Assembly: GCF_000970085.1 (NCBI RefSeq) | Contig: NZ_CP009506.1 | Coordinates: forward strand, 3,596,001 to 3,660,000 | Length of the DNA: 64,000 nucleotides | Reading direction: 5' to 3' | Source of the DNA: Methanosarcina siciliae T4/M | GTDB taxonomy: Archaea > Halobacteriota > Methanosarcinia > Methanosarcinales > Methanosarcinaceae | Part shown: in pieces, positions 44,601-52,861 of the stretch | Numbering within the stretch: position 1 is the first letter of the stretch | Layout of the letters: each line of letters begins with the position of its first letter | The notes under the pieces: generated by a model | The model's input: only the letters and a program-made list of their open reading frames with translations | Told to the model about the DNA's origin: nothing | Database searches by the model: none | Position numbers and translations under genes: made by a program

Positions 44601-47600
44601 AGCTGAAAAACCTGTCCATAGAAAACATCCGGAGCTACAAAAAGCTGGACTTCGCTTTCGAAGACGGAGTGACAGTCATTTCCGGGGTAAACGGGAGCGG
44701 GAAATCAAGCCTGCTCGAAGCCTGCTTTATGGGGCTTTTCGGGAGCAAGATCCTCTCAAAGGACTTTGTGCTTGCAGATATGATCTTCAAAGGAGCTGAG
44801 GATGCAAAAATCAACCTGGGCTTCGAACATCTCGGGAAGGAGTATCTTATTGAGCAGGCTTTCAGGTACTCTTCAAAAAGTGAAAACGCTTCCAGTTCAA
44901 AATGTGTGCTCTATGCTGACGGAGAAAATATTGTTGACCAGGCAACCCGCACCTATGAAGAGGTCTGTGCCCTCCTGAACATGGATGAAGAGGCATACCG
45001 GAACTGCGCCTACATCCGGCAGGGGGAAATTGACGTGCTTATCAATGCAAAGCCAAAGGACAGGCAGCGCATGATCGACGACCTGCTCCAGCTCGGAAAG
45101 CTTGAGGAATATCGCGAAAGGGCAGGGTATGCAAAGACAGCTGTCCGAAGGCTTGAAAGGGACACAAAAAATAGCTTTTCGGGTGTGAAAGCCGAAATCG
45201 AAGGGATTGAGAGTACGGAGCCAGTTAAAGCCCTAAACGGACTCAAGCAAAAGGTGAAAGAAACTGATGGCTCATTAAAAGAACTTAACGAGAAAAAAGA
45301 TTATGCTGCTGCCCGTAAAGGAGAACTTGACCTCAGGATTGCCGAGTACAGGGAACGCCTGCAGGAAATTGAGGTTTTGAAAGAGGCTATCCGGAAGACT
45401 CAGGAAGATAAAGCCGGCTGTTTTAAGGAAAAAGAAGCTTTTTCCGGAGAAGTCCAGGGTCAGAGGCGCGTTTTGCTTGAACTTGGGGAAGAAAACGCCG
45501 GTTTAAGAGAAGATTGCGGTTTTGGAGACCTTGAAATTGAAGCCCTTTTGTTGCGGCAGGAAAAAGAGGAGTCTTCTGCCAGGGAAAAGGTAAATGCCTT
45601 GTCAAAGGATCTTGCTCTCCTCCTGAAAGAAGAAGAAACAGGTTCGCAGGCCTTATGCGAGCTTGAAAAAGAAAAAACTGAAGCTGAGCGCACCCTGCTT
45701 GAGTGCAGGACCAGCATCGGGGCTGCAAATAAGGAAATTGAAGGGTACAGGGAAAACATAAGGAAGCTTGAAGAGGAGAGCAAAGGGCTCGGAGAAAAAG
45801 CAGGTTTTAAAGCAGGCTCAGGCGCCGCGGATGAAATTGCCCTGTTGATAAAGGAATTTGAAGAAAAGGAAAGCCTTCTCAGGGACCGGAAAAACGAGGT
45901 ATCAACAAAACTCGGGCTTACTTTTAAGGAAAAAGAAACCTGTGACCTGAACCTTGCCGAGCTCGAAAAGGAGCTTCAAAACTCCGGGGCTGCAGTCCGG
46001 AAAGGAAGCACGGAAATCGAGGCTCTTGAAAAAGAACTCAGGGAGAACTCAAAAGCTGTACTGGATATCCAGGAGCAGAAGTCCGAGGTTTTGGCAGAGC
46101 TTCAGGGACTTGGTTTTGCCGCAGACCAGCTCGAAAACCTTGAAGATTTCAACGAGCTCCTGCTGGAAAACAAAAACAGGCTTCATGGAAAAGAAAAAGA
46201 GCTTGAGGCTACTCTAAGGGAACTTGAAAACAGCCTCCGTAAAAACCGGGAGCTGCTTGCTGCGGGGAAGTGCCCCACCTGCGGGCAGGAACTCAAAGGG
46301 TCAGAAATTGCCTGTACAGCCGAGGAATGCGAAGATAAAATGGAAAAACTTAGCTCCGAACTTGCGGACATAAAACTCCAGCACGCGGAGCTTGAGAAAA
46401 AACTCACCCGGCTCAAGGATGCAAAGAAGCTGGAAAAGCGAATTTCGGATTATGATATTGAAATTGAAAAACTTCAGGAGAAGGCAAAAGCTTCCGGCAA
46501 ACTGATTGAGACACACAGGGCCCGGATAGAGGAAGACTCCCTCAAACTTGAGAACCTTGATAAGCGAAAACAGGAACTTGAAAGCTCAGGGACTCAGCTC
46601 CTTTCGGACATTAAAGCCCTGCAGGCCAAGGAAGCCGAAGCTCAAAAAGCTCATAATGAAGGCGAAAATGCCCTCCGTGAGGCAAAAGCTCTTGACAGGA
46701 AGTTTGCCGAAAACACCGCCGAAATCGAAGCCCTGAACGGAAAAATCCGGACTTCCCTTGCCCTTATCGAAAATTATGGAGAGAGACTTGGGGAGCTAAA
46801 TGATAAGTTAAAGGCACTTGCAGAAAAGGAAAACCTCTCAAAAGAAAAACTCAAGGCTCTTGAACTTGCCCTCGAAGCTGCGCGGAAAATGGAAAATGAG
46901 GCCAAAATAGCCCACGCTGAAAGTGAAAAACTCCTGGTACAGGCCAAAAAGCTCCAGGTTAACCTGCTCCGCATAGAAAACATCAAACATAAAATCTCCG
47001 AACTTGAGGCTGCTATAAGGAACCTTGCAGAAAAAGTGGGTTTCTTTGACCGTGAAATCCTTGAACGCAGTGAGAGGGCAAGGCAGCTGGGAGAAAAACT
47101 GGAAGGAAACAGGCTTTCCGAACTCCAGCAGAAGCGAGCCCAGTTTGAACAGGCGCAGGCAAAAATCACCGAGAACATCCGGGAAAAAACCGAAGAAAAA
47201 GACACCCTGCTCAAAGAAATCGGCATGCTTGAAAATAGCTTGAAACGCCTCAGGGAACTCAAAGAGGAATTCAAGTCTCTTGAAAACAGGCAGCTCTACC
47301 TTGAAGCCGTCTACAGCAATGCCGAAGAGCTTGAAGATACCTATCTGCGCGTCCGGGCAGATATGCGGGCAAGGAACATAGGCGCCCTTTCCGTCCTCTT
47401 AAATGAGATGTTTGCTTTCATGTACACAAACAACGCTTACTCCCATATCGAGCTTGACCCCGAATACAACCTGACCGTCTACAGAAAAGACGGCACACCT
47501 CTTGAACCCAAACTCCTCAGCGGAGGCGAGCGTGCAATCTTCAACCTTGTCCTGCGCTGTGCCATCTACAGGCTCCTTGCCCTGGGCTTTGGCGGAGATA

Positions 47601-47821
47601 AAGCCGATGGGCTCCCTCCCATGATCCTTGACGAACCCACCGTTTTTCTTGACCGCGGGCACATCAGGCAGCTCTTGAAACTCATAGACATGATGCGCAG
47701 CATCGGAGTCGGCCAGATCATAGTGGTCTCCCACGACGACTCCCTCATCGATTCCGCAGACCACGTCTTCCAGGTAGAAAAAGACCCTCTTACCAACATG
47801 TCCTCAATTACAAGGCTGTAA
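44597..47821 (+). CDS. rad50: DNA double-strand-break ATPase Rad50
   Basis: A 1074-residue SMC-like ATPase, starting with GTG inside the mre11 stop codon (GTGA). The N-terminal Walker A is GVNGSGKSS (residues 30-38). Two long coiled-coil arms (about 180-540 and 580-880, Leu/Glu/Lys rich) meet at the zinc hook C559-P-T-C562 (GKCPTCGQEL). The C-terminal half of the ATPase has the signature LLSGGERAIFNLVLRCA and Walker B PPMILDEPTVFLD, with the D-loop after it. It tethers DNA ends and regulates Mre11. The size and order are standard for archaeal Rad50; herA and nurA are not adjacent here. Confidence 0.97.
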   Translation: MKLKNLSIENIRSYKKLDFAFEDGVTVISGVNGSGKSSLLEACFMGLFGSKILSKDFVLADMIFKGAEDAKINLGFEHLGKEYLIEQAFRYSSKSENASSSKCVLYADGENIVDQATRTYEEVCALLNMDEEAYRNCAYIRQGEIDVLINAKPKDRQRMIDDLLQLGKLEEYRERAGYAKTAVRRLERDTKNSFSGVKAEIEGIESTEPVKALNGLKQKVKETDGSLKELNEKKDYAAARKGELDLRIAEYRERLQEIEVLKEAIRKTQEDKAGCFKEKEAFSGEVQGQRRVLLELGEENAGLREDCGFGDLEIEALLLRQEKEESSAREKVNALSKDLALLLKEEETGSQALCELEKEKTEAERTLLECRTSIGAANKEIEGYRENIRKLEEESKGLGEKAGFKAGSGAADEIALLIKEFEEKESLLRDRKNEVSTKLGLTFKEKETCDLNLAELEKELQNSGAAVRKGSTEIEALEKELRENSKAVLDIQEQKSEVLAELQGLGFAADQLENLEDFNELLLENKNRLHGKEKELEATLRELENSLRKNRELLAAGKCPTCGQELKGSEIACTAEECEDKMEKLSSELADIKLQHAELEKKLTRLKDAKKLEKRISDYDIEIEKLQEKAKASGKLIETHRARIEEDSLKLENLDKRKQELESSGTQLLSDIKALQAKEAEAQKAHNEGENALREAKALDRKFAENTAEIEALNGKIRTSLALIENYGERLGELNDKLKALAEKENLSKEKLKALELALEAARKMENEAKIAHAESEKLLVQAKKLQVNLLRIENIKHKISELEAAIRNLAEKVGFFDREILERSERARQLGEKLEGNRLSELQQKRAQFEQAQAKITENIREKTEEKDTLLKEIGMLENSLKRLRELKEEFKSLENRQLYLEAVYSNAEELEDTYLRVRADMRARNIGALSVLLNEMFAFMYTNNAYSHIELDPEYNLTVYRKDGTPLEPKLLSGGERAIFNLVLRCAIYRLLALGFGGDKADGLPPMILDEPTVFLDRGHIRQLLKLIDMMRSIGVGQIIVVSHDDSLIDSADHVFQVEKDPLTNMSSITRL

Positions 47822-47846
47822 AAAGGCTTTCATTATTTGGCTTTTA

Positions 47847-48641
47847 TTACCAGTACACAAGGTAGTTGAACAATTCGTCAGTCTGCTCCTGGTATCCCTC
47901 AAAAAAGCTGTAGTCTTTTATCAGGTAGCCTTCGTCTTCGGAGGAGAGGTCTTCAAGGAAGCCGTACCAGTAGACAACCATGCCTTCTCCGAAAATGTTG
48001 GCATACTCCCGGAACTGTTTCTTTGAGTAATGTTTGTGTTCGAAATCGTCCCCGAAGAGGGCTTTGCTTTCAATCCAGCTGACCATACGGTCTTCTATGC
48101 AGATAGGGGTTGAAAGGACGAAATCCGGGGTTTTTCCGTCTCCCTTAGCCCGGATTTCAGCTTCGGTGCAGTAGGGAATCTCCCTGTCGTCAAGCCATTT
48201 ACGGATGATCTCCTCCCCCATTTCGCCTTTTTTGCACTGCATCTCATGGGCACGGGGGGAAAAGAAATAATCGGCATCAAGGGCTTTTCTGACCTCTTTT
48301 CTCAGGCGGCGGTTTTCTATGCAGTCGAGGTGCTTGAAGAGCCAATTAATGCTTTTTCGGGAGAAGTCGCAGTTCTTGAGAATCAGGGAAGCCATGAGTG
48401 TCGGAGGGAAAAATGTATACTCCGCAAGTTCAAGAATGGACCTGCCCTGCTTCCACCTCATAAAGAGCTCCTTTTCCCTGAAATAGATCCTCCTGTGCTT
48501 GAACCTTGTCATTTTCACGATCTTCTGGTTAAGAATGGTAGCAAGCATGCCCGCAGGTCTGGAATATTCTTCTGAAAGGCGAAAAACGTCTCCAAAGTTG
48601 TGCAGGGAGCCGTATATCTTCTGGTATGTCTGGCGGTCCAT
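47847..48641 (-). CDS. CDIN1/C15orf41-like TPD-motif protein
   Basis: A 264-residue protein of the family that includes human CDIN1 (C15orf41). The N-terminal half is helical and nucleic-acid-binding in style (RRIYFREKELFMRWKQGRSI; LAEYTFFPPTLMASLILKN). The C-terminal half is a PD-(D/E)xK nuclease-like domain: GEMGEEIIRKWL, the signature GDGKTPDFVLS, and WIESKALFGDD as the (D/E)xK strand. The human protein partners Codanin-1 and is tied to an inherited anaemia; the biochemical role is unsettled. It is convergent with rad50. I use the ATG at 48641; a TTG two codons earlier is possible. Confidence 0.85.
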   Translation of the reverse strand: MDRQTYQKIYGSLHNFGDVFRLSEEYSRPAGMLATILNQKIVKMTRFKHRRIYFREKELFMRWKQGRSILELAEYTFFPPTLMASLILKNCDFSRKSINWLFKHLDCIENRRLRKEVRKALDADYFFSPRAHEMQCKKGEMGEEIIRKWLDDREIPYCTEAEIRAKGDGKTPDFVLSTPICIEDRMVSWIESKALFGDDFEHKHYSKKQFREYANIFGEGMVVYWYGFLEDLSSEDEGYLIKDYSFFEGYQEQTDELFNYLVYW

Positions 48642-48909
48642 CCTCAATCATCATAGTCCTTTTCTTGTTTTAACATAGAAAATGAAATCGAATAACATGA
48701 ACGAAAAGCGAGCTAAGGTAATAAATCGGAGTCAAGCCACAATGCCGAAAGACATTCGTCAGGCCGGTTCTGCAGGCCTGTCTGGAAACTCAGGAAACGA
48801 AGAAAGCATTTTTCTCATTTTTGGGCTCTATACGTTTTTTCCATAACTCCGGCCTGCGACTCCTTTTTAAATTAATTTGAACAATTCCGGATAACGATAA
48901 GTTTACTCC

Positions 48910-48946
48910 AGGTTAATTCTGGAGGTTAATTCTGGAGGTTAATTCT
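48910..48946 (+). repeat. 13-bp tandem repeat, nearly three copies
   Basis: AGGTTAATTCTGG is repeated at 48910 and 48923 and partly at 48936. It lies in the gene-free gap 48642-49085, which also contains scattered single copies of TTAATTCT/TTAATTTTG. Confidence 0.8.
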
Positions 48947-49085
48947 ATATTGCCTCTAATCATTTCAGAAAACTTCTGTTCACTCCGTTAATTTTGAGTT
49001 TGCAAAGTTACCCTAAATTAATTCTGCTCTTATAAGTTAATTTTGACTTGTTCCAAGTTTACCTATTTTCTCAGAGAGGAATTTT

Positions 49086-49823
49086 TTAACTCCAGAACTC
49101 CTCTTCGTAATTATCAGGGAGGTCTATATCCATAAATTCATCAAGTTTTTTACGTTTGTCCCTTTTTTCAGCTGCTTTTCCCGGTCTTTCTTCCCCCCCG
49201 GAAGGATAAATATTTTTCTTTTCTTCTTCGTCATAGGAGGAAAATATTGTTGAATGCTTATCCCTGGAGATTATTTTCTCCTGAACTTTTGGTTTTTCCT
49301 GAGTTTTTGGCTGAAGCTTTGCATATATAATCGTGTCTTCTTCGACAGGGTCTTTTTTCAACCTGGATTCCAGCCTGAGGGAAGCTTTCTCAGCCTCACT
49401 GGAAACCTGCCTGTCCTGCAGCTTTTTCTCGGGATCTTCTTCAGGGTGTTTCTCCGCTTTTTCGTCCACAATTGCTTCATGGCGTCCAAAGAAACATTTC
49501 CGGGCATCTTTTTCCTGAGAAAGTTTTACCTCCCTTCTTTCAAGATGTCCTTCTGGAGGTCTTTCTACCGGTCTTGTAGGGGTCCAATCTCCTTTCCCGG
49601 AGATGTTCATTCGGGGCAGAGGCTGTCTCCCTAACTTACGGAAGGTGTCTTCAGCGTAGGTATCTTTATTCCGGTCATCTCTGCCGGACCTTACTTTACT
49701 TGTTGCATTGTAGCCTATAAGGCAGGTAGGTTCTCTTGTTCTCCATTCCAGGCAGAAGAGGTGGCATTCCCGCCCTTTACATGTCTGGTTTTCATCAAGT
49801 GGGCAAACTTCTGGGAGGGTCAT
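49086..49823 (-). CDS. Cys-rich N-terminus, highly charged hypothetical protein
   Basis: A 245-residue protein of unknown function. The first 35 residues carry five cysteines (C7, C15, C20, C24, C34: CPLDENQTCKGRECHLFCLE, then EPTCLIGY) that could bind zinc or an iron-sulfur cluster. About 180 residues of charged, Pro/Glu/Lys/Arg-rich, probably disordered sequence follow, with a conserved-looking acidic end (DEFMDIDLPDNYEEEFW). This layout, a metal-binding head plus an acidic tail peptide, suggests a protein-interaction adaptor. I know no characterised homologue. Confidence 0.75.
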   Translation of the reverse strand: MTLPEVCPLDENQTCKGRECHLFCLEWRTREPTCLIGYNATSKVRSGRDDRNKDTYAEDTFRKLGRQPLPRMNISGKGDWTPTRPVERPPEGHLERREVKLSQEKDARKCFFGRHEAIVDEKAEKHPEEDPEKKLQDRQVSSEAEKASLRLESRLKKDPVEEDTIIYAKLQPKTQEKPKVQEKIISRDKHSTIFSSYDEEEKKNIYPSGGEERPGKAAEKRDKRKKLDEFMDIDLPDNYEEEFWS

Positions 49824-49995
49824 AATACTATGAATACGCAGAATATAAAAAATAGTTAACGGTAATAAATTTGGAGTAAAATGATTCGAGCCCCTTTCAG
49901 GGTGGCGAGTTCTGAGTTTAGAACCGTTACTTTCACCAGGCTTAGAAAACCGATATTATAAAGTCAGATGATAGATTGACTGAAGTGAGTATAAA

Positions 49996-50283
49996 ATGGG
50001 GATACACAATTATAAAGATAACTCCCTCAAACGAGCTGAACTCAGAATTCGAGAAGCGGAGTATCACGAGGAAAACAAAAACCTCATATTGCTTTTTGAG
50101 AACTTTCTTTTTGCAGAGCCCCACGGAGGAGGGTTTGAGAAAGGAGTGTTTAAAGGAAAGTCGAATTTTGCGCCCTTCGGGTTCTATGATCGTTTTTGGG
50201 GAATTATTCGAAACATTTGCAGTTATTATCTCTACTTATCTCTACTGAAGCTTAGGGAAATAGCTACTGGAAACTTGCAATGA
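49996..50283 (+). pseudogene. Integrase (tyrosine recombinase) N-terminal fragment
   Basis: The first ~38 codons (MGIHNYKDNSLKRAELRIRE, then ENKNLILLFENFLFAE) resemble the N-terminal core-binding domain of Methanosarcina XerD-like integrases, with the usual order of a tyrosine-rich start, an Arg/Glu helix and an SEENKKLIL-type helix. After about residue 45 the frame turns into unrelated sequence, and no catalytic domain (R...H-x-x-R...Y) follows. It is therefore a truncated remnant, at the edge of a region full of mobile-element debris. Confidence 0.5.
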
Positions 50284-50523
50284 AGGCAAAAGGCCAAAAA
50301 CTTTGGAAAATATAAACAATACTCGTTTGAGTAAACATTGAGTGTTCAGAAAAAACAATAGCAAGAAAAATTGTGAAAATTGAAAGGACATCTGTGGAAA
50401 GTCGTTTCAATCACTACTCAAAGGAAGCTTTTACAAGCAATTTGTGTGATTATATATCTCGTGTAATTTTATACAAATTATTCAATCTGTAATAATAGAA
50501 TAATCTTCGTTTTTTTAGTCATA
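50284..50523. other. AT-rich gap
   Basis: No further integrase sequence and no gene visible between the integrase fragment and the small membrane frame. Confidence 0.5.
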
Positions 50524-50667
50524 TTATTTTTTCTTTGTTCTATATATTAAGTATATAAGCACTATCATTAAAACAGCGAAGATCACGATATGTATTGCAG
50601 GTATTCCATAAATCATTATTGCATTAGAGCTTATAGCCATGGTATCACTATGTTCTTTATTTAACAC
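50524..50667 (-). CDS. Small membrane protein, 38-47 residues
   Basis: On the minus strand an ATG at 50640 opens a 38-residue frame, MAISSNAIMIYGIPAIHIVI plus a second hydrophobic half and a basic tail (Tyr-Arg-Thr-Lys-Lys-Lys): one transmembrane helix with the basic end inside. An in-frame GTG at 50667 has GGGAG upstream (on the insertion-sequence side). The transposase stop codon overlaps this start region. It may be a host gene whose 5' end was hit by the insertion sequence, or a passenger frame of it. Confidence 0.4.
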   Translation of the reverse strand: MLNKEHSDTMAISSNAIMIYGIPAIHIVIFAVLMIVLIYLIYRTKKK

Positions 50668-52252
50668 CTTAACTCCCATTTTTTGTAGGGAATATGTTGA
50701 ATTTGAGAGTTTTATCTAATTCTCTTACTTTCTTAGGAACTTCAGTAATGATACTTTTTTCACCAAAGTTTATACTTTTCACTTTTCTAAACTTCAATAG
50801 GATATCAATGGGTGAGACCTTGTCATTTATCTCTGCTTTTTTAATTGCCTTCAACAATTTACAGTACGCATATAATGAAAGAAATGCCACAAACACATGC
50901 CCATAAACGCTCTCATCATCATGAAGATACAATTTGTCAGCGTCTAATGTTGTTTTGTATGCATCAAACAACTTTTCAATCGAGTCTCTTTTTTTGTAGA
51001 GTTCATACATCTCCTTTTTTCCTATGTCGTAATTGGAGATAATCAAGAACTTCCCTGCTCTATTTTGTTTTAAAGAGTACTCTTCATCGCTGATCTTCCC
51101 TTCCTCTCTCTTTCTGAAGATCGTCTTCTGTTCTTCAAGTCTTAGATCCAGGTCTTCATATAAATATAGGAACCTATTTCCTAACTTTCTTTTACCACAT
51201 TTGATGAGTCTATCATGATAGATGAATTCTTCATTAAGGTGTATTCTTGTGTCATAATAGTGGCTGTTCCTTTTTGTTGGTAACACAAATTTGATATGGT
51301 TTTCTTCTAAGCAGTTAAGGATGTTCTCTGAGAAAAAACCACGATCAAGAAGAAGTATCTTATCGCTGATATCCAACTCTTCTATTGTTTTGTATAATGT
51401 CTTTATGTCCTTCACACTGCCTGGAACTGATTTGATCATAGTAGGCATTTCACTATCAAGACCACAAAGAAGGGCAAAGTTGATTTGGGGAACTTGAATA
51501 CAGTCTTTGTTGTAGCCTTTTTCAGCCTGTAGAATATTCATAGATCGAGAGAAACAGGAACTTAAGTCATAGACGAGTTGAGTGTCTGCATTTTTGAGAT
51601 GATTGAATAGCTCATTCTGCCCAAACCTATCACAACCTACTTCCCTTAACACTTTTGAAAGATTGGATGGATTAAGATTTGGTTTTATACCTTCAAGATT
51701 ATAGAGATCTTCCCAAGTATCTTTAATTCGTTTGAGGGGGACATATCCATTTACACGAACAATTGACATTGCATAGAGTTCTTCCCAATATTCCGGAAAA
51801 TTTTTCATGAGAAAAGGTTTGAGCTCTCCCATCATATTATGTAAAATCATTGAATTTCCATAGTCAGTGACAGAGTGAGGCACAGGTATCACATTAGTTT
51901 TAGGTTTCTCACCTTTAGGTATAAAGCCGTAATCTTTGTCGAGTCTACCAATGTAAACTGAAACTTTACGACCCTTCTTAATTTTTTTGTCATATTCACT
52001 CGTAGAGCGATAAACATAATGACAAGCGCCTCGAACTTTGATTTCAAGACATTTTTCTCCAGCTTTACGCTGATCTTCAAGCCAGCATCTTGCCCAGGGT
52101 TCCATAATCCCTATTATGTAGGGAATATAGGCATATATAAGTTTCGATTTGAAATCGTTCTACTGATATTAAAAATGAGAAAAAATAAGCAAATTAGAGG
52201 ATATAGTCCCTATAAATAGGCAGAGTTAAGGTTAACAATTCTTTATTTAACA
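50653..52252 (-). mobile_element. Insertion sequence, IS4 superfamily (IS1634-like), with candidate ends
   Basis: A complete element around the transposase gene. Short inverted repeats CCTTAACTC (50667-50675) and GAGTTAAGG (52223-52231) bracket it. Outside them the 14-bp sequence TTCTTTATTTAACA occurs in the same orientation on both sides (50653-50666 and 52239-52252), as expected for a target-site duplication; the right copy is separated from the inverted repeat by 7 bases, so the exact right end is uncertain. Long duplications of variable length are known for IS1634-type elements. Confidence 0.6.
50669..52105 (-). CDS. IS4-superfamily (IS1634-like) transposase
   Basis: A 478-residue DDE transposase, intact. 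First Asp in QLVYDLSSCFSRSMNI, second Asp in DKILLLDRGFFSENIL, and the Glu in the diagnostic Y-(2)-R-(3)-E-(6)-K motif, here YKKRDSIEKLFDAYK. A long insertion between the second Asp and the Glu is normal for this group. The N-terminal ~100 residues carry the DNA-binding part. No stop or frameshift interrupts it, so the element may still be active. The AT content is higher than in the chromosomal genes. Start: ATG at 52105. Confidence 0.93.
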   Translation of the reverse strand: MEPWARCWLEDQRKAGEKCLEIKVRGACHYVYRSTSEYDKKIKKGRKVSVYIGRLDKDYGFIPKGEKPKTNVIPVPHSVTDYGNSMILHNMMGELKPFLMKNFPEYWEELYAMSIVRVNGYVPLKRIKDTWEDLYNLEGIKPNLNPSNLSKVLREVGCDRFGQNELFNHLKNADTQLVYDLSSCFSRSMNILQAEKGYNKDCIQVPQINFALLCGLDSEMPTMIKSVPGSVKDIKTLYKTIEELDISDKILLLDRGFFSENILNCLEENHIKFVLPTKRNSHYYDTRIHLNEEFIYHDRLIKCGKRKLGNRFLYLYEDLDLRLEEQKTIFRKREEGKISDEEYSLKQNRAGKFLIISNYDIGKKEMYELYKKRDSIEKLFDAYKTTLDADKLYLHDDESVYGHVFVAFLSLYAYCKLLKAIKKAEINDKVSPIDILLKFRKVKSINFGEKSIITEVPKKVRELDKTLKFNIFPTKNGS

Positions 52253-52616
52253 AGGGATTACAAAACTTGATATAGAATGGATAAGTACTGTTAAAGTTGA
52301 CAAAATTCTATTAATTTCAATAAATCATGCGTAATATAATTTTTTAATCATGTTGAACTCCATAAATATCTTTTATCTAATTCCTTATAAGTTTTCTGTC
52401 CATAGTCTTTAACAATCTCAGTTCCATATATTTTCTTATATATTGTCAACTCCAAGCTTTTGTTTTGGCAACTACTATAAAAAATCGGCAAGTTTAAATT
52501 CATATTTGATTTTTTTTCGGATCTCTATTGGGAGAAAATGTGTATAAAAATTTAAGAAAGATGGATGTGCCATTCAATAAATAAAAAACTCACAAATAAT
52601 TCCTATTTATGTCGAA
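52253..52616. other. Gap with a possible gene scrap
   Basis: AT-rich. On the minus strand about 52368-52470 reads as an open, protein-like stretch (LTIYKKIYGTEIVKDYGQKT, YKELDKRYLW) without a start. I cannot assign it; it may be further proviral debris. Confidence 0.3.
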
Positions 52617-52844
52617 TCACACGTGATCAAACTGGGTCTCATGATCACCAGGATATGATTTTTTGTTATCGTTGTCGCCTCTCCAGATCTCGTCAGGGAT
52701 CCTGTCTGGGAAGGCATCACACTTATGTTTATGAATAGCTTTCAGGCCATCAAATTTAATTTCACTCTGGATATGAAAATGCTTGCAATATGAGCAGACA
52801 GGACTATAGATGATTTCTGCGTCAGAGGAGTCATCTAAAACGAA
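52617..52844 (-). pseudogene. Proviral small Cys protein, start lost by frameshift
   Basis: A minus-strand frame of 75 codons without a start: SPVCSYCKHFHIQ, CDAFPDRIPDEIWRGDN, SYPGDHETQFDHV. The pattern C-x2-C, C-x-AFP-x-x-IP-x-EI-x-x-G and PGD near the end is that of a small protein commonly encoded next to minor capsid genes of tailed viruses. An ATG just upstream is one base out of frame, so it is a frameshifted remnant. It lies directly downstream of the broken capsid gene. Confidence 0.55.
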
Positions 52845-52861
52845 TTATTCTTCAGCCGTGT

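Noticed and set aside
50685..52127. TGTAGGGAATAT at both 50684 and 52119 as the target duplication of the IS
   Set aside because: The left copy lies inside the transposase coding region before its stop codon, so it cannot flank the element; the 14-bp repeat outside the gene fits better.
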